Below, piece by piece: positions 1 to 8,653 of a DNA stretch of 64,000 nucleotides. This DNA comes from Pseudomonadota bacterium. Its GTDB lineage: Bacteria; Pseudomonadota; Alphaproteobacteria; Rhizobiales; Beijerinckiaceae. The notes under the pieces were generated by a model. The model ran no database searches, had not been told where the DNA came from, and saw nothing but the letters and a program-made list of their open reading frames with translations. Every line of letters begins with the position of its first letter. Within the stretch, counting starts at the first letter, position 1. The stretch is taken from positions 124,001 to 188,000 of the forward strand of contig JAJXWB010000005.1 in assembly GCA_021781815.1 (NCBI GenBank), in the 5' to 3' direction. Made by a program: the position numbers and the translations under genes.

Positions 1-730
1 CGACGTTGAATGCGATGTTGGTGGCGAGCGCGGTCTTGCCCATGCCCGGTCGCCCGGCCAGCACGATCAGATCGGACTTCTGCAGGCCGCCCATCTTGTT
101 GTCGAGGTCGCTCAATCCGGTGGCGAGGCCCGACAGGTGGCCGTCGCGCTGATAGGCGGCCGCCGCCATGTCTATCGCGGTGGTGATTGCGTCCGAGAAC
201 CGCTGGAACCCCCCATCGTAGCGGCCGGTCTCGGCGATCGAATAGAGTTTGCGTTCGGCTTCCTCGATCTGCGCGCGCGGGGCGGAATCGACGGGCGCGT
301 CATAGGCGGCGTTGACGATGTCGCCTCCGATCACGATCAGATCGCGTCGCATCGCGAGGTCGTAGATCGTGCGGCCATAGTCGGCGGCGTTGATGATGGT
401 CGTCGCTTCCGCCGCGAGTCGGGCGAGATACTGGCTGACGGTCAGGCCGCCAAGATCGACGTCGGCGAGATAGGTCTTCAGCGTGATGACGGTCGCGACC
501 TTGCCGGCGCGAATGAGCTGCGACAGCAATTCGTAGATGCGCCGGTGCAGTTCCTCCGAGAAATGCTCGGCGCGCAGGAAATCCGAGACGCGGTCGAAGG
601 CGTCGTTGTTGACGAGGATCGCGCCGAGCAGGGATTGCTCCGCCTCGATGTTGTGGGGCGGCGTTCGCGTCGTCGCCTCACCCTGCGCGACGGAGATGCG
701 GCGTTCGGACAATTGCTCGACGGCGGCCAT
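1..730 (-). CDS. dnaB: Replicative DNA helicase DnaB (3' end beyond window)
   Basis: Hexameric 5'-3' helicase that unwinds DNA at the replication fork. Reading the minus strand from the ATG at 730 gives about 243 residues. They start MAAVEQLSERR, then the DnaB N-terminal domain signature (PHNIEAEQSLLGAILVN, about residues 25-41), then the linker and the beginning of the RecA-like domain. The Walker A motif GRPGMGKT lies at about residues 226-233. The rest of the ATPase domain lies beyond base 1, so the gene is partial because of the window edge, not truncated biologically. It is downstream of the rpsF-rplI operon on the same strand, as in many Hyphomicrobiales. Identification is firm. Confidence 0.95.
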   Translation of the reverse strand, partial: MAAVEQLSERRISVAQGEATTRTPPHNIEAEQSLLGAILVNNDAFDRVSDFLRAEHFSEELHRRIYELLSQLIRAGKVATVITLKTYLADVDLGGLTVSQYLARLAAEATTIINAADYGRTIYDLAMRRDLIVIGGDIVNAAYDAPVDSAPRAQIEEAERKLYSIAETGRYDGGFQRFSDAITTAIDMAAAAYQRDGHLSGLATGLSDLDNKMGGLQKSDLIVLAGRPGMGKTALATNIAFNV

Positions 731-988
731 CAAGGCTCTTCTCTTGAAAACGCGGTTGTGGAAAACGCGAATCGATCCGCCAGAACAAGTTACGCAGCGA
801 TCGGCGCTGCTTTGTGGCACGCTTTCGCGCCGGGGTCATTGGCGCAGCATCGATTCGCCCGCTGTCCACAGCCCGACGCATTTTTCAGTTCGCCGGCCCG
901 TTTTCCACTTGCCTGTTGCGCGCAACCGGCTCCACGGCCGGCATTGAGGGACGTGCATCGGCGGCGCGCCCCGGGGCGGCCGCGAGCC

Positions 989-2020
989 TCAGTCGAACGC
1001 CACCGAATCTCCATTGCCGACATAGAGATCGCTTGCCGAGCCGTCCGCGCCGCTGCCTTTCACGACCGGATAGCCGAGCGCGAGCATCAATTCGACGGCC
1101 GGCAACCCGGTGCAATGGTTGCAGGCGATGCGCTTGAGGCCATACTTTCCCATGTTTCGGACCGCAGCTTCTTGCGCCGGCGCCAGCCGCCCGAACGGCG
1201 CAAGGTGCAGACCGCCATAGACCCTATGCAGCGTGGCGCCGCCCTCGAAACTTTCTGCCGCAAAAGCCGCAATGCGATCAAGCGTATGATGCCCGCAGCC
1301 GGTGATGGCGACCAATCCTTTCCCCTGGACGTTGGCGTAGAGCGACTGCTCGCCTTCGATGCCGAGGATGATCGGCAGGTCGAACGCCACGGCGGCAAGC
1401 CCCGGCATGAGCTGGTAGACCCCGGCGGTTTCGAGCCGGAACACTTTGCCCGTATGCGCGATTTGGTTGGCCGCATGTGCGGCGGGAAACTCCGCTCCTG
1501 CTATGAATTCATACCCCTGCGGCTTGAAGGTCGCCGGCACGCAAATCGCGATGTCCGGCCGCAACTCCAGAACCGCTTGCAAACCAAAGAGATGATCCAT
1601 GTGTTCGTGGGTGATGAACAGAGTCTCGATCTCGCCGGAGGCCAGCAGCTTGTCAACGCCGGTCGCGGCCAGCCGCTGTCTCATGTAATCGCGGTTCCAG
1701 CCGGCATCGATCAGAAGACGGCGGCGCGCGCCGTCCAGCAATTCGACCTCCAGCAGGCTGCAGCTTCCGCGCGCGTTTGCGTCATGCCAGGGAACGCCCC
1801 ACTGACTGCCGTCGATGCCGCCGGCGGCGCCGATATCCGCCATCAACGCATCGTTGTCGACCCAGCCGATTTCCGACACGCAGGTGATCCTGACCGATCT
1901 GCATGCGCCAAAATCGACCTTTTGACCGGCCGAGCGAGCAAGAGGCGGCGGAGTTTCAATCGAGGCGCTCAATTCTGGGGGCGCTTCGGTCCTCCGGGGC
2001 AGATCTGGAACGCTGCGCAT
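989..2020 (-). CDS. MBL-fold metallo-hydrolase
   Basis: Putative metal-dependent hydrolase of the metallo-beta-lactamase fold, about 343 aa. The metal-binding motif THEHMDH is clear, followed later by TGCGHHT and the C-terminal histidine segment CNHCTG, which fits the COG1237-like branch (annotated in some genomes as dihydropterin-linked hydrolases). No signal peptide is evident. The ATG at 2020 is chosen because the longer reading from 2071 adds only a basic stretch that overlaps the rplI 3' flank. A terminator-like hairpin at 2120-2147 separates it from rplI, so it probably has its own promoter. The substrate is not known. Confidence 0.8.
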   Translation of the reverse strand: MRSVPDLPRRTEAPPELSASIETPPPLARSAGQKVDFGACRSVRITCVSEIGWVDNDALMADIGAAGGIDGSQWGVPWHDANARGSCSLLEVELLDGARRRLLIDAGWNRDYMRQRLAATGVDKLLASGEIETLFITHEHMDHLFGLQAVLELRPDIAICVPATFKPQGYEFIAGAEFPAAHAANQIAHTGKVFRLETAGVYQLMPGLAAVAFDLPIILGIEGEQSLYANVQGKGLVAITGCGHHTLDRIAAFAAESFEGGATLHRVYGGLHLAPFGRLAPAQEAAVRNMGKYGLKRIACNHCTGLPAVELMLALGYPVVKGSGADGSASDLYVGNGDSVAFD

Positions 2021-2119
2021 GAGACTACGCGGCGCCGGGAGGATCAATTCCCCGCGCCTGCGACACCTCAACCCAAAGCGGGAGAACCAGCGGCAGAGTC
2101 GCTGGCGGAGTCGCGCGCC

Positions 2120-2147
2120 AAAAAAAAGCCGCGGTCTCCCGCTGCCT
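2120..2147 (-). terminator. Rho-independent terminator after rplI
   Basis: On the minus strand a GC-rich stem (GCAGCGG / CCGCGGC, one mismatch) closed by a GAGA tetraloop is followed directly by eight T residues. It lies about 25 bases after the rplI stop codon at 2171, which fits the end of the rpsF-rpsR-DUF2232-rplI operon. Confidence 0.8.
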
Positions 2148-2170
2148 TTTCACGTTTGGAGACGGCGCGA

Positions 2171-2740
2171 TCAGTCGCGGGACATATCGCCGCCGGCCTC
2201 CGCCAGCGCCGCGCCGACCTCCAGGCCGAGATCGTCCATCGAGGTTTCCTCGCGCGTGGAGAGAGCCTCGCCACGTTCCTGACGCTCGGCTTCTTCCGCC
2301 GAGCGGGCGACGTTGATCACGACCTTGACCTCGACTTCCGGGTGCAGGCGGACCGGCACCGGGTGCAGGCCGAGCGTCTTGATCGGATGCAGCACGGCGA
2401 CCTGCGTGCGTTCGACATTGACGCCGCCGGCGGTGATCGCATCGGCGATGTCGCGCGTCGAAACCGAGCCGTAGAGCTGTCCGGTCTCGCCGGCCTGACG
2501 GATCACGACATAGGTCTTGCCGTCGAGCCGGGCGCCGACCTTCTCGGCCTCGCCCTTCAGTTCGAGGTTGCGGGCCTCAAGCTGGGCGCGCTGCGTCTCG
2601 AACCGCTTCCTGTTGGCTTCGGTCGCGCGCAGCGCCTTGCCGCGCGGCAGCAGGAAATTGCGGGCGAAGCCATCCTTGACGCGGACGATTTCGCCCATCT
2701 GGCCGAGCTTGGCGATGCGTTCCAGCAGGATCAGTTCCAT
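2171..2740 (-). CDS. rplI: 50S ribosomal protein L9
   Basis: Large-subunit ribosomal protein that binds 23S rRNA through its N-terminal domain. The 189-aa product begins [19 protein letters not shown] and carries the L9 signature [16 protein letters not shown]. The central helix (about residues 40-75) and the C-terminal domain ([18 protein letters not shown]) follow. It is about 40 residues longer than E. coli L9 because of an acidic, Glu/Ala-rich tail, which is common in alphaproteobacteria. It starts 16 bases after the DUF2232 gene and is the last gene of the ribosomal operon. Confidence 0.97.
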   Translation of the reverse strand: MELILLERIAKLGQMGEIVRVKDGFARNFLLPRGKALRATEANRKRFETQRAQLEARNLELKGEAEKVGARLDGKTYVVIRQAGETGQLYGSVSTRDIADAITAGGVNVERTQVAVLHPIKTLGLHPVPVRLHPEVEVKVVINVARSAEEAERQERGEALSTREETSMDDLGLEVGAALAEAGGDMSRD

Positions 2741-2756
2741 GATTATCTCCGATTGG

Positions 2757-3740
2757 TCAGGCGTTCTTGGGAGTTGAAGCGGACTTTCTAGTCCGCAGGT
2801 GAAGGGCGGCGTCGGCTAGACCGGCGATCGCCAGAAACAGCAAGGGCCAGGGCGGCAGCAGCGCGATCAGCGCGTAGAGGGAAAACAGCAGCGCGAAGCG
2901 CAGTGTCGAACCGCGCGTCAGAACGTGGGCGAGCGCCAGCCCCTGCAGCGCAAACACCCCGGTCAGCACTGCCGCGAATATGCTCGAAATCACGCCGGGC
3001 AGGCCGCCCAGAAACACCAGTCCGCAACTCGCGGCGAACAGCGCGCCGATCATCCCAGGCAGCGCCAGATCGTCGGGGAGGGAGGGCCAGGGCCGAGGCA
3101 GGTTGCCCGAAATGCGCGCGATACGGCCAGCTAGCCAGAGGCAGACGATCATCGTCAGGAAATTGACGACAGCGGCTTCGGCCGGCGCCGACTCGGCGAG
3201 ATATCGCGCCAATTCCTTGATGTCGATCGGGGACGACGCGTGCGTCTCATCGAGAATCTGCTTCAGAACCGGCGTGAAGGCGGCCACGGCCTTCGCGAGC
3301 AGCGCCGCAAAGCCGCCGTGCCCCCATGACATGAACACCAGCGCGCCTGCGATCGACAGCCCCGAGGTCAGCGCCGCCGTCAGCACGGCGAAGGTAGGCG
3401 CGAGATCGCGCGCGCGTCGCTCGCTGCGCGGCGACGCCAGAACGGCGGCCGCTGCGATCAGCGCGGCCGGCGCGCCCGTCGACAGAAGATAGGCGGTTCC
3501 GACGAGCGGATGCTGAAAGACGATCGCAACAAAGGCCGCGCCGATGAGCGCCGCGCTTGCGCCTATGGTCAAGCCGTAGCTGAGCGAGGCGATCATGACC
3601 GGCAGCGGCGCAAGGCAGGCGAGCGCAAGCATCATGAACGACCCGCGCGACGCAAGCATGAAGAGCAGCGCCGACGCAACGCCAGCGGCAACGGCGACGA
3701 GCGCGCCGAGGGCTATTCTCTTGGATCGCGATTCCGTCAT
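2757..3740 (-). CDS. DUF2232 integral membrane protein
   Basis: Polytopic inner-membrane protein of 327 aa with about eight hydrophobic segments (first at about residues 9-30) and a short basic C-terminus. Length and position between rpsR and rplI match the DUF2232 family, which sits in this ribosomal operon across alphaproteobacteria. Its function is unknown; energy-coupling-factor-type S components and YybS-like proteins have a similar topology, but I see no motif that fixes a substrate. A 158-base gap with a perfect hairpin separates it from rpsR, so its expression may be adjusted relative to the ribosomal genes. Confidence 0.85.
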   Translation of the reverse strand: MTESRSKRIALGALVAVAAGVASALLFMLASRGSFMMLALACLAPLPVMIASLSYGLTIGASAALIGAAFVAIVFQHPLVGTAYLLSTGAPAALIAAAAVLASPRSERRARDLAPTFAVLTAALTSGLSIAGALVFMSWGHGGFAALLAKAVAAFTPVLKQILDETHASSPIDIKELARYLAESAPAEAAVVNFLTMIVCLWLAGRIARISGNLPRPWPSLPDDLALPGMIGALFAASCGLVFLGGLPGVISSIFAAVLTGVFALQGLALAHVLTRGSTLRFALLFSLYALIALLPPWPLLFLAIAGLADAALHLRTRKSASTPKNA

Positions 3741-3824
3741 GTCTCAGCTGTCCCGCGCAACGCGGTTAGGAACGGGTCGACGCCCGCCCCAGCCTGCCCG
3801 ACGGCCGATTCCGCCGGGGTTTGG

Positions 3825-3850
3825 GATTGCGGGCCATCAGGCCCGCAATC
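3825..3850. other. Perfect 11-bp inverted repeat between rpsR and DUF2232 gene
   Basis: GATTGCGGGCC, a 4-base loop, then GGCCCGCAATC. The stem is perfect and lies about 50 bases after the rpsR stop. There is no T-run on either side, so it is not a classical terminator. It could be a processing, mRNA-stabilising or attenuation hairpin that lowers expression of the membrane protein. Confidence 0.6.
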
Positions 3851-3898
3851 GGGACTCGTATTTGGCGAAGGGCGCGGCCGAAGGCTCGCGGCCCGGCC

Positions 3899-4135
3899 TC
3901 AACGAATGACGTAGGGCAGCAGCCCGAGGAAGCGGGCGCGCTTGATCGCCTGGGCGAGTTCGCGCTGCTTCTTGGCCGAGACGGCCGTGATGCGCGACGG
4001 GACGATCTTGCCGCGCTCGGAAATGTAGCGCGAGAGCAGGCGCGTGTCCTTGTAGTCGATCTTCGGCGCGCTGGGGCCGGAAAACGGGCAAGTCTTGCGG
4101 CGACGGAAAAAGGGGCGGCGTTGCGCGGTCGACAT
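3899..4135 (-). CDS. rpsR: 30S ribosomal protein S18
   Basis: Small-subunit protein that pairs with S6 on the platform of the 30S subunit. The 78-aa sequence contains the family signature [20 protein letters not shown] and the RNA-binding run [10 protein letters not shown]. The N-terminal [10 protein letters not shown] keeps only part of the zinc-type Cys set, as in other alphaproteobacterial S18. Its ATG overlaps the rpsF stop by one base (TGATG), which implies translational coupling of the two partners. Confidence 0.97.
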   Translation of the reverse strand: MSTAQRRPFFRRRKTCPFSGPSAPKIDYKDTRLLSRYISERGKIVPSRITAVSAKKQRELAQAIKRARFLGLLPYVIR

Positions 4136-4581
4136 CAGAAACCTCCCTGCGGCATGGCGCCTTCTTCACGGCGCGGGCGACGCTCGCCCATCGGACGGTC
4201 GCCACGATCGCCACGATCGCCGCGCGGGCCGCGGCGCTCGCCACGCTCGCCATCGTCCTCGCGCTTGCGCATCATGGCCGACGGGCCTTCCTCAAGCGCA
4301 TCGACGCGGATCGTCATGAACCGCAGAACGTCTTCCGACAGACCCATCTGACGCTCCATCTCTGCGATGGCGGCGTGCGGGGCGTTGATATTGAAGAGCG
4401 AGAAATGCGCCTTGCGGTTCTTTTTGATCCGGTAGGCGAGGGACTTCACGCCCCAGTACTCGGTCTTCTCGATCGTGCCCCCGAGGCCTGCGACGACCTT
4501 TTTGAACTGGTCCGTCAGAGCTTCCACCTGCTGGGCGGAAACATCCTGGCGAACCATATAAACGTGCTCATAGAGCGCCAT
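4135..4581 (-). CDS. rpsF: 30S ribosomal protein S6
   Basis: Small-subunit protein that forms a heterodimer with S18. The start at 4581 gives [13 protein letters not shown], the usual S6 N-terminus; a reading that begins six codons earlier would add residues not seen in the family. The core is about 100 residues and ends near [12 protein letters not shown]. It is followed by a long, highly charged Arg/Gly/Asp/Glu-rich tail (repeated RGDRGDRG-type segments) that is common in Hyphomicrobiales S6. It is the first gene of the operon; its leader contains two hairpins (4627-4707). Confidence 0.97.
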   Translation of the reverse strand: MALYEHVYMVRQDVSAQQVEALTDQFKKVVAGLGGTIEKTEYWGVKSLAYRIKKNRKAHFSLFNINAPHAAIAEMERQMGLSEDVLRFMTIRVDALEEGPSAMMRKREDDGERGERRGPRGDRGDRGDRPMGERRPRREEGAMPQGGF

Positions 4582-4898
4582 GTGTGCTTGCCTTTCCATT
4601 CTCGCTGACCCCGGCGCGGAGCCCTTCGAGCCCCGGTGAAAGGCTCGAGCGGATCGTCGAAGGCGGGAACACGGGAGGATGGGCGAACCCTGACTGCACA
4701 GGCAGTCCTCCGTTCAGCCCCCGGCCGGAGCGTCGCGAAGCGCGCTGCATATACGGTCGGCTCCACGCAATCAACCCCTGTCACCTGTTCCGCTCCGGCA
4801 GCGCGGGCTCGCCTTGGGCTGGCGGCTTTCGAGGATGGGCGCGCAGCCTTGACGACATGGCTAAATTGTATACAAGTTGTATTCAAATGGAGAACGCC
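4582..4898. promoter_or_regulatory. Divergent control region rpsF / vanA-like gene
   Basis: This 317-base spacer holds no gene I can support. Toward rpsF (minus strand) the leader contains two perfect hairpins: CGAGCC/GGCTCG at 4627-4647 with a CACCG-containing loop, and GACTGC/GCAGTC at 4692-4707. The first resembles what is expected of an S6:S18 autoregulatory mRNA element, but this is inference. Toward the Rieske oxygenase it contains the tandem operator at 4866-4886. A weak promoter candidate there is TTGACG (4849-4854) and TACAAG (4871-4876), with 16-base spacing. Confidence 0.5.
4866..4886. promoter_or_regulatory. Tandem GntR-type operator
   Basis: TTGTATACAA (a perfect 10-bp palindrome, 4866-4875), one G, then TTGTATTCAA (an imperfect copy, 4877-4886). 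The two sites are 11 bases apart, one helical turn. Sites of this type are bound by FCD-subfamily GntR repressors, and such a regulator is encoded just downstream at 5965. The pair ends 12 bases before the oxygenase ATG and overlaps the likely -10/+1 region, as expected for repression. Confidence 0.75.
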
Positions 4899-5960
4899 AT
4901 GGATCAGGACATCGCCCGACCTTTTCCGCTGAACGCTTGGTACGCGGCGGCTTGGGATCATGAGGTCAAGCGCGAACTGACGCCGCGGACCATCTGTAAC
5001 AAGAAAATTGTATTCTGGCGTCGATCGGACGGATCGGTCGCTGCGGTCGAGGACGCCTGCTGGCATCGGCTGCTGCCGCTGTCGCTTGGTCGGCTCGACG
5101 GCGACAATGTCGTTTGCGGCTATCACGGCCTGGCTTTCGACGGCCATGGGCGGTGTACGCGCATGCCCTCGCAGGAGACGCGCAACCCGTCCGCGGGCGT
5201 GCGCGCCTACCCAACGATACAGAAGCATCGCTTCGTCTGGGTATGGCCGGGCGATCCGGCGCTCGCCGATCCGGCGCTCGTCCCGGATCTGCACTGGAAC
5301 CACGATCCCGAATGGGCCGGCGACGGCAAGATGATCCATGTGAAGTGCGATTATCGCCTCGTCGTCGATAATCTGATGGACCTCACCCACGAGACCTTCG
5401 TGCATCATTCGTCCATCGGAAACGAGGCGGTGGCCGAGGCGCCTTTCGTCGCGACGCACGGAGATCGCTTCGCCACGGTCACGCGATGGATGAAGGACAT
5501 CGACGCGCCTCCATTCTGGCGCGGGCAGCTCGGCAAAGCCGGCAATGTCGACCGCTGGCAGATCGTCCGGTTCGAGGCGCCCTGCACGATCGCCATCGAT
5601 GTCGGCGTCGCCCCGACCGGGACCGGCGCGCCGGAGGGCGACCGCTCACAGGGCGTCAACGGCTTCGTCCTGAACTCGATCACGCCGGAAACCGACAGGA
5701 CGTGCCTGTATTTCTGGGCCTTCGTCCGCAACTACCGGATAGGCGAGCAGGTTCTGACGACGCAGTTGCGCGAGGGCGTCAGCACGATCTTCCGCGAGGA
5801 CGAGCTGGTGCTGGAAGCGCAGCAGAAGGCGATGGACGAGCATCCCGACCGCGCCTTCTACAATCTCAATATCGACGCGGGATCGATGTGGGCGCGCCGG
5901 CTCATCGACCGCATGACCGCAAAGGAAGCGCAGGCGCAAGTCGCGCAGGCCGCGGAGTAG
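4899..5960 (+). CDS. vanA: Rieske oxygenase, vanillate O-demethylase (VanA)-like
   Basis: Terminal oxygenase of a two-component Rieske non-heme iron system; VanA relatives remove methyl groups from methoxylated aromatics such as vanillate. The 353-aa product has the Rieske motif CWHRLLPL...CGYHG at about residues 49-72 and the mononuclear iron ligands in DNLMDLTHETFVHHSS. The ATG at 4899 is preceded by GGAG at good spacing; the in-frame ATG at 4857 would lie upstream of the operator and is less likely. It forms an operon with its regulator and its reductase. Substrate assignment is by family: related demethylases act on dicamba or toluenesulfonate. Confidence 0.8.
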   Translation: MDQDIARPFPLNAWYAAAWDHEVKRELTPRTICNKKIVFWRRSDGSVAAVEDACWHRLLPLSLGRLDGDNVVCGYHGLAFDGHGRCTRMPSQETRNPSAGVRAYPTIQKHRFVWVWPGDPALADPALVPDLHWNHDPEWAGDGKMIHVKCDYRLVVDNLMDLTHETFVHHSSIGNEAVAEAPFVATHGDRFATVTRWMKDIDAPPFWRGQLGKAGNVDRWQIVRFEAPCTIAIDVGVAPTGTGAPEGDRSQGVNGFVLNSITPETDRTCLYFWAFVRNYRIGEQVLTTQLREGVSTIFREDELVLEAQQKAMDEHPDRAFYNLNIDAGSMWARRLIDRMTAKEAQAQVAQAAE

Positions 5961-5964
5961 GGCG

Positions 5965-6714
5965 ATGACGGCGGAACGCGACGGCGAAAGGACGCAATCG
6001 CAGGCGCTGAAAGCGCAACTGGCGCTGCGTGAACTGATTCTCGCTGGCGCGCTGGCGCCGGGCGAGCGCATCGCCGAACTGGCCATGGTCGATCGCCTCG
6101 GCCTGTCGCGCACGCCGCTGCGCGCCGCGCTCCTGCGTCTCGAACAGGAGGGCCTTCTGGAAGAAATTCCGTCCGGCGGCTATGCCGTTCGCGCCTTCAG
6201 CGAGGCCGACATATTCGATGCGATCGAAATTCGCGGCACGCTCGAAGGGCTTGCGGCGCGGCTCGCAGCCGAGCGCGGCGTATCGGCGCCGCAACTCGGC
6301 GAACTCAAGGATTGCGTCGCCGCGCTCGAGGAGATCGTCGAGAGCGGCGAGATGAGCGCGGACGATTTTGCGCGCTATGTGCCGCTCAACGCCCGCTTCC
6401 ATGCTCTGCTCGTCGATCTTGCGCAAAGCGCGCCGCTGCGGCGCGAGATCGAGCGCGCGACCTCGCTGCCGTTCGCATCGCCGAGCGGCTTCGTCGAGGC
6501 GCAGGCCATCCTGCCGGAATCGCGCCGCATCCTCATCATCGCGCAGGAGCACCATCGCCTCGTCGTCGACGCCGTCCAGAACCGCGAGGGCGCGCGGGCC
6601 GAGGCGATCATGCGCGAGCACGCCCGCCTCGCCCATCGCAACCTGCAACTCGCGCTGCGTGGCGCGGGCTTGTCCAAAGTGCCGGGCGCGGCGCTGATCC
6701 GCCGCCGCGGCTGA
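5965..6714 (+). CDS. vanR: GntR-family (FCD) transcriptional regulator, VanR-like
   Basis: DNA-binding repressor of 249 aa. The N-terminal winged helix (about residues 15-75, with GERIAELAMVDRLGLSRTPLR) is followed by an all-helical FCD ligand-binding domain (about residues 85-220). Histidines in FHALL, EHHRL and REHAR are placed as in metal-binding FCD domains. It starts four bases after the oxygenase stop and sits between oxygenase and reductase genes. It probably binds the TTGTATACAA pair at 4866-4886 and is released by the aromatic substrate, so it would autoregulate the operon. The substrate link is inferred from context. Confidence 0.8.
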   Translation: MTAERDGERTQSQALKAQLALRELILAGALAPGERIAELAMVDRLGLSRTPLRAALLRLEQEGLLEEIPSGGYAVRAFSEADIFDAIEIRGTLEGLAARLAAERGVSAPQLGELKDCVAALEEIVESGEMSADDFARYVPLNARFHALLVDLAQSAPLRREIERATSLPFASPSGFVEAQAILPESRRILIIAQEHHRLVVDAVQNREGARAEAIMREHARLAHRNLQLALRGAGLSKVPGAALIRRRG

Positions 6715-6727
6715 GGAGAAAGACAAT

Positions 6728-7702
6728 ATGCGGTTTGCAACGACCTTCAGCGAGGCGCGCGTCGTTGCTGTCCGCGAGCTTTCGCGCGATGTCCGCGAAT
6801 TCCTGATCGCGCCGCAGGGCGTCGTCGCGCCCTGGACGCCAGGGGCGCATATCGACGTATCGCTGCCCCTGGCGGCAGGCGCGCAGACGCGCTCCTATTC
6901 GCTCGTCGGACTGGCCGGGCCGCATTACCGCATAGCGGTGAAGCGCGCGGAGAACGGGCGCGGCGGCTCGCGCTACATGCACGGGCTGGCGCCGGGCGAT
7001 CGGTTGATGGCGAGCGATCCGGCCAACCACTTCGAGATCGACTTGCGACGTCCCCATTACCTGCTCGTCGCCGGTGGGATCGGCGTGACGCCAATTCTCG
7101 GCATGGCGCAGGCGCTCGCGCGCCGCGGCGCCGACGTACGCGCGGTTCTGGCGGCGCGGACGAGGGCCGACCTGCTGTTCGCCGACGAGTTCGACGCCGC
7201 GCTCGGCGAGCGCGTGCGGCATGTGGTCTCGACCGAAAGCATGCGCCTGGCTCCCGCCGACCAGATCGCGGAGTTGCCGGCGGGCGGCGAACTCTACATC
7301 TGCGGGCCGCTGTCGCTGGTGGAGGCGTTTCGTCGCGCCTGGACGGCCGCCAACCGGCCGCAGGAGCTGTTCCGGACGGAGACCTTCGGATCTGGCGGCG
7401 CGCGCGCGGCAGAGCCGTTCCGCGTGCGAGTCCCGGCGCTCGATGCGGCCATCGACGTGCCTGCCGACATGTCGATGCTCGATGCGCTCGCGGCGGCTGG
7501 CGTGGAGGTCATGTCCGACTGTCGCCGCGGCGAATGCGGGCTCTGTGCGGTCGAAGTAATCGCGGCGTCCGGCGCGATCGACCATCGCGACGTCTTTTTG
7601 AGCGAGGTCGAGCGACGCGAAAACCGGCGCATATGCGCCTGCGTCTCGCGCGTCGTTGGCGGAGACGTCTCGATCGACACCGGCTGGCGCGCGGACCATT
7701 GA
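6728..7702 (+). CDS. vanB: Ferredoxin-type reductase, vanillate demethylase reductase (VanB)-like
   Basis: Electron-transfer partner of the Rieske oxygenase: it moves electrons from NAD(P)H through flavin to a plant-type 2Fe-2S centre. In the 324-aa product the flavin motif RSYSL is at about residue 57 and the pyridine nucleotide motif GGIGVTPIL at about residue 116. The C-terminal 2Fe-2S ligands are in DCRRGECGLC with the fourth Cys in RRICACV. This flavin-NAD-FeS order is that of class IA reductases such as VanB. It is 13 bases after the regulator gene, in the same operon. Confidence 0.85.
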   Translation: MRFATTFSEARVVAVRELSRDVREFLIAPQGVVAPWTPGAHIDVSLPLAAGAQTRSYSLVGLAGPHYRIAVKRAENGRGGSRYMHGLAPGDRLMASDPANHFEIDLRRPHYLLVAGGIGVTPILGMAQALARRGADVRAVLAARTRADLLFADEFDAALGERVRHVVSTESMRLAPADQIAELPAGGELYICGPLSLVEAFRRAWTAANRPQELFRTETFGSGGARAAEPFRVRVPALDAAIDVPADMSMLDALAAAGVEVMSDCRRGECGLCAVEVIAASGAIDHRDVFLSEVERRENRRICACVSRVVGGDVSIDTGWRADH

Positions 7703-7786
7703 TCGGTCCGGCCAAAAACGCCCTAGCCGCGAGGCGTTTCGTCGGCCACTATCCCGTCCGGACAAGAAAGACATTGGGGAAACGCG

Positions 7787-8632
7787 ATGAGCCGGACGCG
7801 CGCCTTCGTCCTGACGACGATCACGATGTTCGCCTTCGCCGCCAATTCCGTGCTGTGCCGGCTGGCGCTGGCGCGCGACGCGATCGATCCCGGGAGTTTC
7901 ACGCTTGTGCGGATCGTATCCGGCGTGGCGATGCTGTGGGCGCTGGTTGCGCTGACGCGGCGCGACCACGCTGTCGGCGGCTCGTGGCGAGGCGCCTTCG
8001 CCTTGTTCGCCTACGCGGCGGCTTTTTCCTTCGCCTACATTTCGCTGCCGGCCGGCGTTGGCGCGCTGCTCCTGTTCGGCGCGGTGCAGGCGACCATGAT
8101 CATCACCGGACTTGCGCGCGGCGAACGGCTCGTTTCCCTCCAATGGCTCGGTCTGGCGCTGGCGCTGGCCGGGCTCGCCGCGCTTGTCGCGCCCGGCGTC
8201 GCAGCGCCGCCCGCGGCGGGGGCGGCGCTCATGCTCGCCGCCGGAATCGCCTGGGGCGCCTATTCGCTGCTCGGCCGCGGCGCCTCCGACGCCTTTGCTG
8301 CGACAGCAGGCAACTTCCTGCGCGCGACGCCGTTCGCGATTTTGCTCGCCGCGGCCACGGCGAGGGGCGTTCACGCGACCGCTCCCGGCCTTGCCTACGC
8401 CGTCCTGTCCGGCGCTGTCGCGTCAGGACTGGGCTATACGCTCTGGTATGCCGCGCTGCGCGGATTGACTGCGGCGCAGGCGGCCTCGGTGCAGTTGAGC
8501 GTGCCGGTCATCACCGCCATCGGCGGCGCGCTGGCGCTGGGCGAGACGATCACCGCGCGGCTGGGGGCGTCCTCGGTCGCCGTCCTCGGCGGCGTCGCTC
8601 TGGTGATCGCCAATCGCGGCGCGGCGGATTAG
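7787..8632 (+). CDS. DMT-superfamily (EamA) transporter
   Basis: Inner-membrane carrier of 281 aa with about ten hydrophobic segments arranged as two EamA repeats (about residues 5-125 and 135-275). The first repeat contains AANSVLCRLAL and the second GAYSLLGRGA. It lies 84 bases after the reductase gene on the same strand, so it may be cotranscribed with the demethylase genes, but there is no motif that defines a substrate. EamA proteins often export amino acids or small metabolites. Confidence 0.75.
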   Translation: MSRTRAFVLTTITMFAFAANSVLCRLALARDAIDPGSFTLVRIVSGVAMLWALVALTRRDHAVGGSWRGAFALFAYAAAFSFAYISLPAGVGALLLFGAVQATMIITGLARGERLVSLQWLGLALALAGLAALVAPGVAAPPAAGAALMLAAGIAWGAYSLLGRGASDAFAATAGNFLRATPFAILLAAATARGVHATAPGLAYAVLSGAVASGLGYTLWYAALRGLTAAQAASVQLSVPVITAIGGALALGETITARLGASSVAVLGGVALVIANRGAAD

Positions 8633-8653
8633 ATCAGGATCGCGCCGCGGCGC

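Noticed and set aside
137-2791. 884-codon open frame on the plus strand
   Set aside because: It runs antisense to dnaB, the MBL hydrolase and rplI, which are all clearly real; the frame is open because of high GC, and its protein has no recognisable domain.
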